Below are positions 8,975-16,130 of a DNA stretch of 64,000 nucleotides, in pieces; positions within the stretch are counted from its first letter, which is position 1; each line of letters opens with the position of its first letter. The position numbers and the translations under genes are program-made. The DNA lies in NCBI RefSeq assembly GCF_001205715.1, contig NZ_AQQZ01000002.1, forward strand, positions 553,501 to 617,500, given 5' to 3'. The notes beneath the pieces are model-generated. The model was not told the DNA's origin and did no database searches. It saw only the letters and a list, made by a program, of their open reading frames with translations. Source of the DNA: Pseudaestuariivita atlantica (GTDB lineage: Bacteria > Pseudomonadota > Alphaproteobacteria > Rhodobacterales > Rhodobacteraceae).

Positions 8975-9409
8975 TCAAGCCGCCAGCGCGGCACGGGTTG
9001 TCGTGATCCGAAGCGCGGCCTGCGCGGCCTCGCGCCCCTTTTCGACGAAATGGGCCCGGAAAAAGCCGGTATGCGCCGCCGTCTCCTGGTAGTGGTGGGG
9101 TGTCAGGGCGACCGACAGAACGGGCACGCCCGTCTCCATCCCAGCCTGCATCAATCCGTTGACGACGGCTTGCGCAACGAAGTCGTGCCGGTAGATGCCG
9201 CCATCCACGACCAGCGCCGCCGCAGCAACGGCGCCATAACGCCCGGTCGCGGCGAGGTCGCGGGCAAGTAGCGGCATTTCGAACGCACCCGGTACGTCGA
9301 ACACATCCACCTGCGCAGGCGGTATGAGTTCGGTGAAGCCGCGCAGGGCCTCGTCCACCACGTCGGCGTGCCAGTTGGCCTTGATGAAGGCAAAGCGGGT
9401 GTGTGTCAT
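8975..9409 (-). CDS. ribH2: 6,7-dimethyl-8-ribityllumazine synthase, type II (RibH2-like)
   Basis: 144 residues, catalysing the penultimate step of riboflavin synthesis. FDVPGAFEMPL, VVDGGIYRHDFVAQAVVNG and VLSVALTPHHYQE match the decameric RibH2 lumazine synthases of Brucella and Mesorhizobium rather than the icosahedral type. In the usual enzyme the second motif reads GAVIRGxTxHFD; here it is DGGIYRHDF. An AAAGGAGG ribosome site precedes the ATG at 9409. The gene stands alone behind an FMN riboswitch, so it is expected to be shut down when FMN is plentiful. Confidence 0.93.
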   Translation of the reverse strand: MTHTRFAFIKANWHADVVDEALRGFTELIPPAQVDVFDVPGAFEMPLLARDLAATGRYGAVAAAALVVDGGIYRHDFVAQAVVNGLMQAGMETGVPVLSVALTPHHYQETAAHTGFFRAHFVEKGREAAQAALRITTTRAALAA

Positions 9410-9416
9410 CGGGAAT

Positions 9417-9446
9417 CCTCCTTTGGGTCAGACACGTCACCCAAGG
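9417..9446 (-). promoter_or_regulatory. Shine-Dalgarno-sequestering hairpin of ribH
   Basis: On the minus strand CCTTGGGT (9446 to 9439) can pair with ACCCAAAG (9428 to 9421) with one bulged base. The 3' arm overlaps the first bases of the AAAGGAGG ribosome site (9424 to 9417). It lies between the riboswitch and the start codon and has no T-run after it, so it looks like a translational output for the riboswitch. Folding was done by eye only. Confidence 0.5.
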
Positions 9447-9454
9447 CGATCCCA

Positions 9455-9495
9455 TGCATCCCTCGCCGCCGGAAAGTCCGGCGGGATCGGATGCA
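9455..9495 (-). promoter_or_regulatory. Long two-part stem of the FMN riboswitch expression platform
   Basis: An outer stem TGCATCC/GGATGCA (9455-9461 with 9489-9495) encloses an inner perfect stem CCGCCGGA/TCCGGCGG (9466-9473 with 9477-9484). It starts immediately after the 3' end of the aptamer. No T-run follows, so it is more likely part of an RNA switch or Rho-related platform than an intrinsic terminator. Confidence 0.55.
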
Positions 9496-9643
9496 CGTTC
9501 TCTTCCATCCGGACTATGACCGTCGGCTCAGGCATTTCACCTGATCTGCTGACACCCGAAGCCTTGTGTGGCTCGGGCCGCTCGCGGGCTCGCGGATCAT
9601 GCCGCATACCGCCGGTGGGGAATTCCGCCCCGCCCTGAGAACG
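9496..9643 (-). ncRNA. FMN riboswitch (RFN element)
   Basis: The minus strand carries the conserved RFN blocks in order: AGGGCGGGG followed by AATTCCCCACCGGCGGT, then a variable arm, AGCAGATC, GAGCCGACGGTCATAGTC and CGGATGGAAGAGA. The closing P1 helix is CGTTCTC (9643 to 9637) with GAGAACG (9502 to 9496). This element binds flavin mononucleotide and controls riboflavin genes. It lies 87 bases upstream of ribH, and hairpins in that gap (one overlapping the ribosome site) form the probable output. Confidence 0.95.
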
Positions 9644-9887
9644 CGCGCAGGGTGACGGCAAGCGGCTTTCAAATCAAGCGAAACCTCGGCGATGGCCCAA
9701 GTCTTGTGATCGTCTGTTGGATATCCACAGCTTATAGAGGTTGTCCCCAAGAAATAGCTTTACAGCCGCAATCCGACCTGTGCACCATGAAGCCAAGGGG
9801 AACAGGCAAACCAACTCCCCGGCAAGCAGGCACCAGGCGCCCGGGCGCTGCCAAAGCCCAGGCTCCGATAACAACGAGGGTGGCAGC

Positions 9888-10388
9888 ATGGCGCTTTCCG
9901 AGCAGTACCTAGAGGACGACATTCATCCCATCGACATCGTGGAGACGCTGGCCGCGCACCACGACTGGGATTTCGACCGTATCGCCGACGACCAGATCGC
10001 GATGGCGGTCGAGGGCCAGTGGCGCACCTACTCGATCACGCTTGCATGGTCGGCCTATGACCAGACGCTGCGCATGGTTTGCACCTTCGAAATGGAACCG
10101 CCCGAGCACCGCCACGGCGAGCTGTTCGAGGTCCTGAACCTCATCAACGACCAGTGCTGGTGCGGGGCGTTCACGTGGTGGGACGAACAGAAGCTGATGG
10201 TCTACCGCTACGGCCTTGTCGTGGGTGACGGGCAGACGCCGTCGGCGGACCAGATCGACACCATGATCGGTGCCGCGGTGATGTCGGCCGAACGGTATTA
10301 CCCGGCGATCCAGCTTGTCACATGGGCCGAACGCGCCCCGAAAGACGCGATCCAGGTCGCGATCGCCGAAGCCTACGGCCGCGCCTGA
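9888..10388 (+). CDS. YbjN domain-containing protein
   Basis: 166 residues, soluble and acidic, rich in aromatic residues (DDIHPIDIVETLAAHHDWDFDR, then NLINDQCWCGAFTWWDEQ). This pattern fits the YbjN family (a type III secretion chaperone-like fold), whose cellular function is poorly defined; E. coli YbjN affects motility and stress responses. The ATG at 9888 is chosen because GAGGGTGGC precedes it. A strong hairpin follows the stop codon and overlaps the ribosome site of proC. Confidence 0.82.
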   Translation: MALSEQYLEDDIHPIDIVETLAAHHDWDFDRIADDQIAMAVEGQWRTYSITLAWSAYDQTLRMVCTFEMEPPEHRHGELFEVLNLINDQCWCGAFTWWDEQKLMVYRYGLVVGDGQTPSADQIDTMIGAAVMSAERYYPAIQLVTWAERAPKDAIQVAIAEAYGRA

Positions 10389-10398
10389 CACCTGCATT

Positions 10399-10441
10399 CC
10401 CTTCCGCGCGCCACCCGTCTAGGGTCCGCGCGCCGGAAGGG
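10399..10441 (+). promoter_or_regulatory. Stable hairpin overlapping the proC ribosome-binding site
   Basis: CCCTTCCGCGCGC (10399-10411) pairs with GCGCGC (10428-10433) and GGAAGGG (10435-10441), giving 13 base pairs with a single bulged C and a 16-base loop. The 3' arm contains the start of the proC Shine-Dalgarno sequence (AAGGGAGG, 10437-10444). It could end the ybjN transcript or limit proC translation. There is no T-run. Confidence 0.5.
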
Positions 10442-10449
10442 AGGGCGAC

Positions 10450-11259
10450 ATGACCATTTTCGACGACATCACGCAACGCGGCATGGTCCTGCTGGGCTGC
10501 GGCAAGATGGGCTCCGCCATGCTGGCCGGGTGGCTGGCAGAGGGACTGCCCGCCACGTCGGTCCACGTGATCGACCCGAAACCATCGGACTGGGTGACCG
10601 GCACGGGTGTGCATGTGAACGCGGCCTTGCCGGACGCGCCCGCCGTCGCCCTGATCGCCGTGAAACCCCAGATGATGGGAGATGCGCTGCCCGCGCTGCA
10701 AGGCATGGGCGGGGGCGGCACGCTGTTCATCAGCGTGGCGGCTGGGGTCACCATCGACGCGTACGAGCGCGTTCTGGGCGCGACTTCACCCATCATCCGC
10801 GCCATGCCCAACACGCCCGCGGCCGTGGGGCAGGGGATCACCGCGCTTGTCGGGAACGGGGCAAGCTCGGCCGCGCATCTGGACGGGGCAGAGGCCCTGA
10901 TGCAGGCCGTGGGGCGCGTCGTCCGGCTTGAGACCGAGGATCAGATGGACGCGGTCACGGGTGTGTCCGGGTCCGGCCCGGCCTATGTCTTTCACCTGAT
11001 CGAGTGCCTGGCAAAGGCCGGGGAAGCGCAGGGATTGCCCGCCGACATGGCGATGGACCTCGCCAAGGCCACGGTCGCGGGCGCGGGCGCGCTGGCGATG
11101 CAGGCTGACGAGACACCCGCGCAACTCCGCGTCAACGTCACGTCGCCCAACGGGACGACGCAGGCGGGGCTCGAAGTGCTGATGGCGGAATTGCCGGACC
11201 TGATCGCGCGCACGGTCGCCGCTGCAACGGACCGGTCAAAGGAATTGCGCGATGGCTGA
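10450..11259 (+). CDS. proC: Pyrroline-5-carboxylate reductase
   Basis: 269 residues. NAD(P)H-dependent last step of proline synthesis in the cytoplasm. The N-terminal Rossmann motif is [15 protein letters not shown]; the C-terminal dimer domain carries the ProC signature [12 protein letters not shown] and the segment [15 protein letters not shown]. Length is normal. It overlaps the following csaA by 8 bases, so the two are probably co-expressed. Confidence 0.96.
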   Translation: MTIFDDITQRGMVLLGCGKMGSAMLAGWLAEGLPATSVHVIDPKPSDWVTGTGVHVNAALPDAPAVALIAVKPQMMGDALPALQGMGGGGTLFISVAAGVTIDAYERVLGATSPIIRAMPNTPAAVGQGITALVGNGASSAAHLDGAEALMQAVGRVVRLETEDQMDAVTGVSGSGPAYVFHLIECLAKAGEAQGLPADMAMDLAKATVAGAGALAMQADETPAQLRVNVTSPNGTTQAGLEVLMAELPDLIARTVAAATDRSKELRDG

Positions 11260-11590
11260 GATCACCTATGACGATTTTCTCAACGTCGATATCCGCGTCG
11301 GTACCGTCACGCGGGCAGAGCCTTTCCCCGAGGCGCGCAAGCCCGCGATCAAGCTGTGGATCGATTTCGGGCCGGAGATCGGGGAAAAGAAGTCCTCCGC
11401 TCAGATCACCGTGCATTACACGCCCGAAGACCTGCCGGGAAAGCAGGTGATGGCGGTGGTGAACTTCCCGCCGCGCCAGATCGGGCCGGTCCGGTCAGAG
11501 GTGCTGGTGCTGGGCGTGATGGACCCGGACGGCGCGGTGGTGCTCATTTCCCCCGATCATCCCGTGCCGAACGGCGGCAGGATGCATTGA
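11252..11590 (+). CDS. csaA: CsaA-family tRNA-binding protein
   Basis: 112 residues forming a single tRNA-binding OB-fold domain: [12 protein letters not shown] at the N-terminus, [14 protein letters not shown] in the middle, and [18 protein letters not shown] plus the C-terminal PDHPVPNGG. CsaA dimers bind tRNA and have been described as export-related chaperones in Bacillus. The start overlaps proC by 8 bases. The molecular role in this organism is not evident. Confidence 0.9.
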   Translation: MAEITYDDFLNVDIRVGTVTRAEPFPEARKPAIKLWIDFGPEIGEKKSSAQITVHYTPEDLPGKQVMAVVNFPPRQIGPVRSEVLVLGVMDPDGAVVLISPDHPVPNGGRMH

Positions 11591-11611
11591 CGCCCGTCGC
11601 CGTGTCTCCGG

Positions 11612-12235
11612 TCAGCCCCGATCCGCGTTGAGCCGGTTTCTTTCGTCACCGCTCTTCACGTCGCCCACCGCCTCGCGCCAGTGCTTGCGGCACAGCGACA
11701 CGTAGGTTTCGTTGCCGCCGATCTGAACCTGCGCGCCGGTTGTTGCGACCTGTCCGTCCGCGTCGCGCCGGATCACCATGGTCGCTTTCTTGCCGCAGTG
11801 ACAGATCGTGCGGACCTCCCGCATCTCGTCGGCAAGCGCCAGCAGGACCGCCGAGCCGAGAAAAAGCTCGCCCAGGAAATCGACGCGCAGGCCATAACAC
11901 ATGACCGGCACGCCCAGGTCGTCCACGGCACGCGCCAGTTGCCACGCCTGTGCGGGCGTCAGGAACTGCGCCTCGTCCACGAACACGCAATCCACCGGCT
12001 GCGTTGCAAGACGGGTCTGCAACCGGTCGAACAGATCGTCGTCGGGCGTGAAGATGTCGGAGGGGCTGTTGATGCCGATCCGCGACCCGATCCGCGCCTC
12101 GCCCGCGCGGGTGTCCATCTCGGCGGTCAGCAGGTAGGGCACCATATCCCGCTCGCGGTAATTGTGCGCGGCCTGCAGCAGAGCCGTCGACTTGCCCGCG
12201 TTCATCGTCGAGTAGTGGAAATAGAGCTTGGCCAT
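11612..12235 (-). CDS. tdk: Thymidine kinase
   Basis: 207 residues of the type II thymidine kinase family, phosphorylating thymidine for salvage. The P-loop is STMNAGKST near residue 10, the Walker B/DEAQFL segment (VFVDEAQFL) follows, and a zinc site is suggested by CHCGKK and a later LCRKHW. IGGNETYVSLC is the typical thymidine-binding lasso region. It is convergent with csaA and stands alone. Confidence 0.96.
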   Translation of the reverse strand: MAKLYFHYSTMNAGKSTALLQAAHNYRERDMVPYLLTAEMDTRAGEARIGSRIGINSPSDIFTPDDDLFDRLQTRLATQPVDCVFVDEAQFLTPAQAWQLARAVDDLGVPVMCYGLRVDFLGELFLGSAVLLALADEMREVRTICHCGKKATMVIRRDADGQVATTGAQVQIGGNETYVSLCRKHWREAVGDVKSGDERNRLNADRG

Positions 12236-12548
12236 GCCCCGCTATGCCCCGGCGCGCGGGGCCTTCGCAAGTCCGCGCGCCGCTTGATCGGCGGCGGCCC
12301 GCATCAGGATCAGGACGAGATCCTGCTTCCGGAGTGGTGGCGGCCATGGCACGCCGGTCTTCCGCCTTCACGCATCGGCCCGTGGGCCGGTGCGTGCTCT
12401 CAACCAAGGCGGGTGCGATCCACGGGGCAGTGCCACCGGGTCGCCCTCCGACTGCATGACCGATCTCGTCCTGACCCGCGATGCCGGGAACATCGGCCGA
12501 CCCCAGAACACGGGGCCTGCTGGGACGCTAATGACATCCCCCTAAAAA
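12236..12548. other. Intergenic region, no convincing gene
   Basis: This 313-base stretch separates the divergent tdk and the HTH gene. Frames on both strands are open for up to about 70 codons, but none has a ribosome site or a recognisable product. I see none of the conserved blocks of SRP RNA, RNase P RNA or tmRNA. It may contain remnants of a lost gene. Promoters for tdk and the HTH gene should lie here. Confidence 0.4.
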
Positions 12549-12590
12549 CCCATTAATGGGAAACGGGACGGGGATTTCCCCACTTTTGGG
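12549..12590. promoter_or_regulatory. Paired CCCA-N4-TGGG dyads upstream of HTH gene
   Basis: CCCATTAATGGG (12549-12560, a perfect palindrome) and CCCACTTTTGGG (12579-12590) share the dyad CCCA-N4-TGGG and are exactly 30 bases apart, start to start. GGGGATTTCCCC lies between them at 12570-12581. They end 20 bases before the start codon of the HTH-type gene at 12611, a position typical of autoregulatory operators. Confidence 0.45.
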
Positions 12591-12610
12591 ACAGGAATGG
12601 GCAAGTCATT

Positions 12611-13069
12611 ATGGCCGGAATCGGCAGCTATTTGAAAAAGCACACCGAGTCTTTGGTGAAGGATGTGGGGATCGAACCGGCATGCGAGTTGACGGGAAAG
12701 TCAAAGGCGACGCTGGGGCGGTATTATTCCGACAATCCCGAACACGCTGACCGGTTCATGCCGGTCGATGCCGTCGCGCAGCTGGAAGAGGCGGCGTCTT
12801 ATCCGCACGTGACCGCCGCACTGGCAGAATTGCGCGGGATCACAATGTCTTACGACGACCGGCGCCCGAACTCCAAGGGGTCGGGTGGCGTCAACTCGGA
12901 CGTGATCGCGCTCAGCCAGCGGTTTGCGATGCTGATGGCGGAATACAACCAGTCGATCGAGGATGGCGTCATTTCGGTGAACGAGGCCAAGCGGCTGCTC
13001 AAGGAAACCGTCGCGTTGCAGCAGGTTCTGATCGACATGAAGCTGCACCTCGAAGAAGAAGCGCCCTGA
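12611..13069 (+). CDS. HTH-type protein resembling phage CII/CP76-like regulators
   Basis: 152 residues. The N-terminal half (LVKDVGIEPACELTGKSKATLGRYYS, then FMPVDAVAQLEEA) reads like a helix-turn-helix with the arrangement of phage CP76/CII-like regulatory proteins, where a FMPVD segment follows the HTH. The C-terminal half is helical (a coiled-coil-like ETVALQQVLIDMKLHLEEEAP). I recognise the type, not the function. There is no other phage gene nearby, so it is a stand-alone chromosomal gene. Paired dyads immediately upstream suggest self-regulation. The ribosome site is weak. Confidence 0.6.
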   Translation: MAGIGSYLKKHTESLVKDVGIEPACELTGKSKATLGRYYSDNPEHADRFMPVDAVAQLEEAASYPHVTAALAELRGITMSYDDRRPNSKGSGGVNSDVIALSQRFAMLMAEYNQSIEDGVISVNEAKRLLKETVALQQVLIDMKLHLEEEAP

Positions 13070-13131
13070 AACATCCGCCCGCGCCGTGACGTCACGTCAT
13101 TCGGCACGCACGTATCACGGGAAAGTTGCGC

Positions 13132-13839
13132 ATGGACCTGACCGATCTGCCGGCGGTGACGCCGGAGGGGTTGAACGAGATCGATGTCGAGGCGCTCAGG
13201 GCTCCCGGCGATCCCGGTCATCCGCCGCGCATCCTGCTGCTCTACGGCTCCCTGCGGGACACGTCCTATTCCCGTCGCGCCGCCGAGGAGGCCGCGCGCA
13301 TCCTGCGCGCGCTGGGCTGCGAGACGAAGATGTTCGACCCGGCGGGCCTGCCCCTGCCCGATGGCGCGGCCGCCGATCATCCCAAGGTGGCCGAACTGCG
13401 CGAGCTGGCGACATGGTCCGAAGGCATGGTCTGGTCGAGCCCCGAACGCCATGGCGCGATGACGGGCATCATGAAGGCCCAGATCGACTGGCTGCCGCTC
13501 AACATGGGCAGGGTGCGCCCGACGCAGGGCAAGACGCTGGCGCTGATGCAGGTGTCAGGCGGGTCGCAGTCGTTCAACGCGGTCAACCAGATGCGCATCC
13601 TCGGACGCTGGATGCGGATGGTCACGATCCCGAACCAGTCCTCGGTGCCGAAGGCTTGGCTGGAATTCAAGGGCGACCGCCTGCCGGACGGGCCGCTTTA
13701 CCGCCGCATCGTCGATGTCATGGAAGAACTGGTGAAGTTCACGTGGATGGTGCGGGGCCGGTCGGAGTATCTGGTCGATCGCTACTCCGAACGGGTTGAA
13801 AGTGCCGAGAAGGCGCGGGAGCGGGTGTCGAAGCTTTAG
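13132..13839 (+). CDS. arsH: ArsH-type NADPH-dependent FMN reductase (organoarsenical oxidase)
   Basis: 235 residues. [21 protein letters not shown] is the flavodoxin-like FMN site of ArsH, and [22 protein letters not shown] plus [22 protein letters not shown] are diagnostic for the family. ArsH oxidises trivalent organoarsenicals and can also act as an NADPH:FMN or quinone reductase. It normally sits in ars operons, but none of arsR, arsB/acr3 or arsC is here. The ATG at 13132 is preferred over a TTG two codons upstream. A REP-like hairpin lies just after the stop. Confidence 0.92.
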   Translation: MDLTDLPAVTPEGLNEIDVEALRAPGDPGHPPRILLLYGSLRDTSYSRRAAEEAARILRALGCETKMFDPAGLPLPDGAAADHPKVAELRELATWSEGMVWSSPERHGAMTGIMKAQIDWLPLNMGRVRPTQGKTLALMQVSGGSQSFNAVNQMRILGRWMRMVTIPNQSSVPKAWLEFKGDRLPDGPLYRRIVDVMEELVKFTWMVRGRSEYLVDRYSERVESAEKARERVSKL

Positions 13840-13845
13840 GGGGGC

Positions 13846-13870
13846 GTCGGCTGGCGAGCAGCCGACCTAC
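13846..13870. repeat. TAGGTCGG-family palindromic repeat, single unit
   Basis: GTCGGCTGGCGAGCAGCCGACCTAC folds as a hairpin and matches the units at 47408-47476 and 51920-51986 in arm sequence. It fills the 27-base gap between the convergent arsH and denD genes and could serve as their shared transcript end. Confidence 0.75.
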
Positions 13871-14832
13871 GGCGAGGGTTTGTCGTCTTCGAGATAGTAG
13901 CGGACGTTGTCGCGGAAGCTGTTGTCGGCGGCCAGGCCGAGGGCAAGTGCCTTGGCCGGGTTGAACGCATAGCGCCAGCCCATCACGATCTTCTCGATCT
14001 CGGGCTGGCTTTCGAACCGGATGCGCTGTGCGGGTTCCGGGCCCGCCACATCGCGAAGGGCGTCGATCAGATCGCCAATCGTGTGGGTCAGGCCGGGCAT
14101 CGTCATGTTGACGTTCATGCCAAGCGCCTCCTGCTCCACCTCCGCCACGCGGACGAGGTTTTCGACGCACATGCGCGGGCTGAGGTAATAGTGCTGGAAA
14201 TCGAGGCCCACGGGGCAGATCGCCTCTTGGCCGTTCAGCGGCTCGCGGATGATCGAGGACATGAAGGATGACGCCGCGCGGTTCGGTTTGCCGGGCCGGA
14301 CGCTGATCGTCGGCAGGCGCACGCCGCGGCCCTGCACGAATCCCTTGCGGGAGAAATCGTTCAGCAGCAGCTCGCCCGCCGCCTTCTGCGTGCCATAGGA
14401 CGTCTGCGGGTTGGTGGCCGTCCAGTCCTCGATCGGGTCGGGGACCTCGCCACCCAGCGTCGCGATGGAAGACGCATAGACGAAGACCGGCGCCGTGCCG
14501 ATTTCCCGCGCGCGTTGCAGCAGGTGCAGCGTCCCCATCAGGTTGACGGCGATGCCGTGGTCGAACTCGACCTCGGCATGGCCCGACAGGATCGCGGCAA
14601 GGTGGTAGATGACGGTGGTGTCGTCGTCGATCATGCCCGCCACCTCGGCGGGTTCGGCGATGTTGCCGACGCGCGTCGAGACGGGAAAGGGGGCATCGAC
14701 CGGCGCGGGTTCGACGATGTCGGCCAGCACGATTTCGTCGATGGCCGCGCCGCGCAGCGTGCCGCGTTCGGCGAGCCGCCGGGCCAGTTTCTGTCCGACC
14801 AGCCCGCCGCCACCGGTGATGAGGATCTTCAT
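13867..14832 (-). CDS. denD: NAD-dependent epimerase/dehydratase, D-erythronate dehydrogenase-like
   Basis: 321 residues of the extended short-chain dehydrogenase family. The N-terminal ILITGGGGLVGQKLARRL is the NAD site, VYASSIATLG precedes the catalytic SYGTQKAAGE (YxxxK), and RLPTISVRPGKPNRAASSF is typical of the DenD/LigD-type group. Described DenD enzymes oxidise D-erythronate at C2. Here the gene follows mcl1 by 68 bases on the same strand, a pairing that hints at a different or additional substrate. The ATG at 14832 has AAGGGGCG upstream. The substrate assignment is moderate. Confidence 0.78.
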   Translation of the reverse strand: MKILITGGGGLVGQKLARRLAERGTLRGAAIDEIVLADIVEPAPVDAPFPVSTRVGNIAEPAEVAGMIDDDTTVIYHLAAILSGHAEVEFDHGIAVNLMGTLHLLQRAREIGTAPVFVYASSIATLGGEVPDPIEDWTATNPQTSYGTQKAAGELLLNDFSRKGFVQGRGVRLPTISVRPGKPNRAASSFMSSIIREPLNGQEAICPVGLDFQHYYLSPRMCVENLVRVAEVEQEALGMNVNMTMPGLTHTIGDLIDALRDVAGPEPAQRIRFESQPEIEKIVMGWRYAFNPAKALALGLAADNSFRDNVRYYLEDDKPSP

Positions 14833-14900
14833 GTGTCGCGCCCCTTCAAGCCATCCCTTGGTCACGGTCTAGCGTGAAACGCGGGCGCGATCCACTTGGG

Positions 14901-15860
14901 TCAGGCGCCGCCGATCATCTCTGACTGGCGCACGATCACCTCCGCCTGCCGGATCGAGGCGATGTCGACCAGCCGACCCTTGTAAACCGTGGCCCCCGCG
15001 CCCGAGGCCTTGGCCTCTTCCATCGCGGCGAGGATCTCGCGCGCTTCGCGCACCGCGTCTTCGGACGGGGTGAAGACCTCGTTCGCCAGCGCCACCTGCT
15101 TGGGGTGGATGGCCCATTTGCCGACCATGCCGAGGGTGGCCGAGCGCAGGGCCTGCGCGCGGAAGCCGTCGTCGTCCGAGAAATCGCCGAACGGGCCGTC
15201 CACGGGCAGGACGCCGTGCGTGCGGCAGGCGGCGACGATGGCGGCCTGCGCCCAGTGCCACGGGTCGGACCAGTGCTTTTCGCCTTCGCGCAGCATGTAG
15301 TAGTTTTCCTGCGTTCCACCGATGCCGGTCGTGGCCATGCCCATCGAGGCCGCGAAATCGGCGGCGCCGAGGCTCATCGCCTTCAGGCGGGGGGAGCTGG
15401 CCGCGATCTCTTCCACATGGGCGATGCCGGCGGCGCTTTCGATGATGACTTCCAGCGTGACAGGCTTGGTGCGGCCGGTTGCGGCCTCGGCGGCGGTGAC
15501 CAGCGCATCGACGGCATAGACATCCGCGGCGCGGCCCACCTTGGGGATCATGATCTGGTCGAGCCGGTCACCGCCCTGTTCGATCAGGTCGACCACGTCG
15601 CGGTACCAAAAGGGCGTGTCGAGCCCGTTGATCCGCACGCTCAGCGTCTTGTCGCCCCAGTCGATGTCATGGGTCGCCGCGATGATGTTCTTGCGCGCCT
15701 CGGGCTTGTCGTCGGGTGCGACGCTGTCTTCGAGGTCGAGGTTGATCACGTCTGCGGCGCTCGCAGCCATCTTTTTAAAGATCGCGGGGCGCGATCCCGG
15801 ACCGAAAAGCTGGCAACGGTTCAGGCGGGCGGGGGCGGGGGGTTGCAGGCGGAAGGACAT
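14901..15860 (-). CDS. mcl1: L-malyl-CoA/beta-methylmalyl-CoA lyase
   Basis: 319 residues of the HpcH/HpaI-CitE superfamily. The N-terminus (MSFRLQPPAPARLNRCQLFG) and ADVINLDLEDSVAPDD, IMIPKVG, EVIIESAAGIAHVEEI and LGAADFAASMGM match Mcl1 of Rhodobacter very closely. Mcl1 cleaves beta-methylmalyl-CoA to glyoxylate and propionyl-CoA and condenses acetyl-CoA with glyoxylate in the ethylmalonyl-CoA pathway of acetate assimilation. The ATG at 15860 has AAGGGA upstream. It is divergent from dgcN, and the region between carries a repeated 10-mer. Confidence 0.93.
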   Translation of the reverse strand: MSFRLQPPAPARLNRCQLFGPGSRPAIFKKMAASAADVINLDLEDSVAPDDKPEARKNIIAATHDIDWGDKTLSVRINGLDTPFWYRDVVDLIEQGGDRLDQIMIPKVGRAADVYAVDALVTAAEAATGRTKPVTLEVIIESAAGIAHVEEIAASSPRLKAMSLGAADFAASMGMATTGIGGTQENYYMLREGEKHWSDPWHWAQAAIVAACRTHGVLPVDGPFGDFSDDDGFRAQALRSATLGMVGKWAIHPKQVALANEVFTPSEDAVREAREILAAMEEAKASGAGATVYKGRLVDIASIRQAEVIVRQSEMIGGA

Positions 15861-15870
15861 CGGCGATCCC

Positions 15871-16028
15871 TTGGTAATATCGTTACGTTTGGCTTGGGCC
15901 TTGCGATAGAAAACTGCGCGGGGTAGCGCAAGGCGATTTTGCAGTTGCAGCATTTTCCGTCGTCATATCGGGACGATCAAGCGTATTGCTCAGATGATGC
16001 GCACGTTTTGTGCAAGATTTGGTAATAT
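15871..16028. promoter_or_regulatory. Repeated TTGGTAATAT boxes in the mcl1/dgcN control region
   Basis: The 10-mer TTGGTAATAT occurs at 15871-15880, just upstream of the mcl1 start, and again at 16019-16028, about 100 bases upstream of dgcN. A GCAC-GTTTT-GTGC dyad lies at 16001-16013. The 270-base divergent region is AT-rich compared with its surroundings. These look like regulator sites shared by both directions; the regulator is unknown. Confidence 0.35.
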
Positions 16029-16130
16029 TGTGAAAGATCATCCTGAAAAATCTGCGCATGACAAGGATTCTGCACGGTTCTTGTTTCGGGATTTCGCTAG
16101 CTTTGGCCGACTCGTTCCGGGAGACAGACC

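Noticed and set aside
12244-12459. Small frame in the tdk/HTH intergenic region
   Set aside because: No ribosome site and no resemblance to any family; random open frames of this length are common at this GC content.
12260-12520. Structured RNA gene (SRP RNA, RNase P RNA, tmRNA) in the longest unexplained gap
   Set aside because: None of the invariant sequence blocks of these RNAs is present on either strand.
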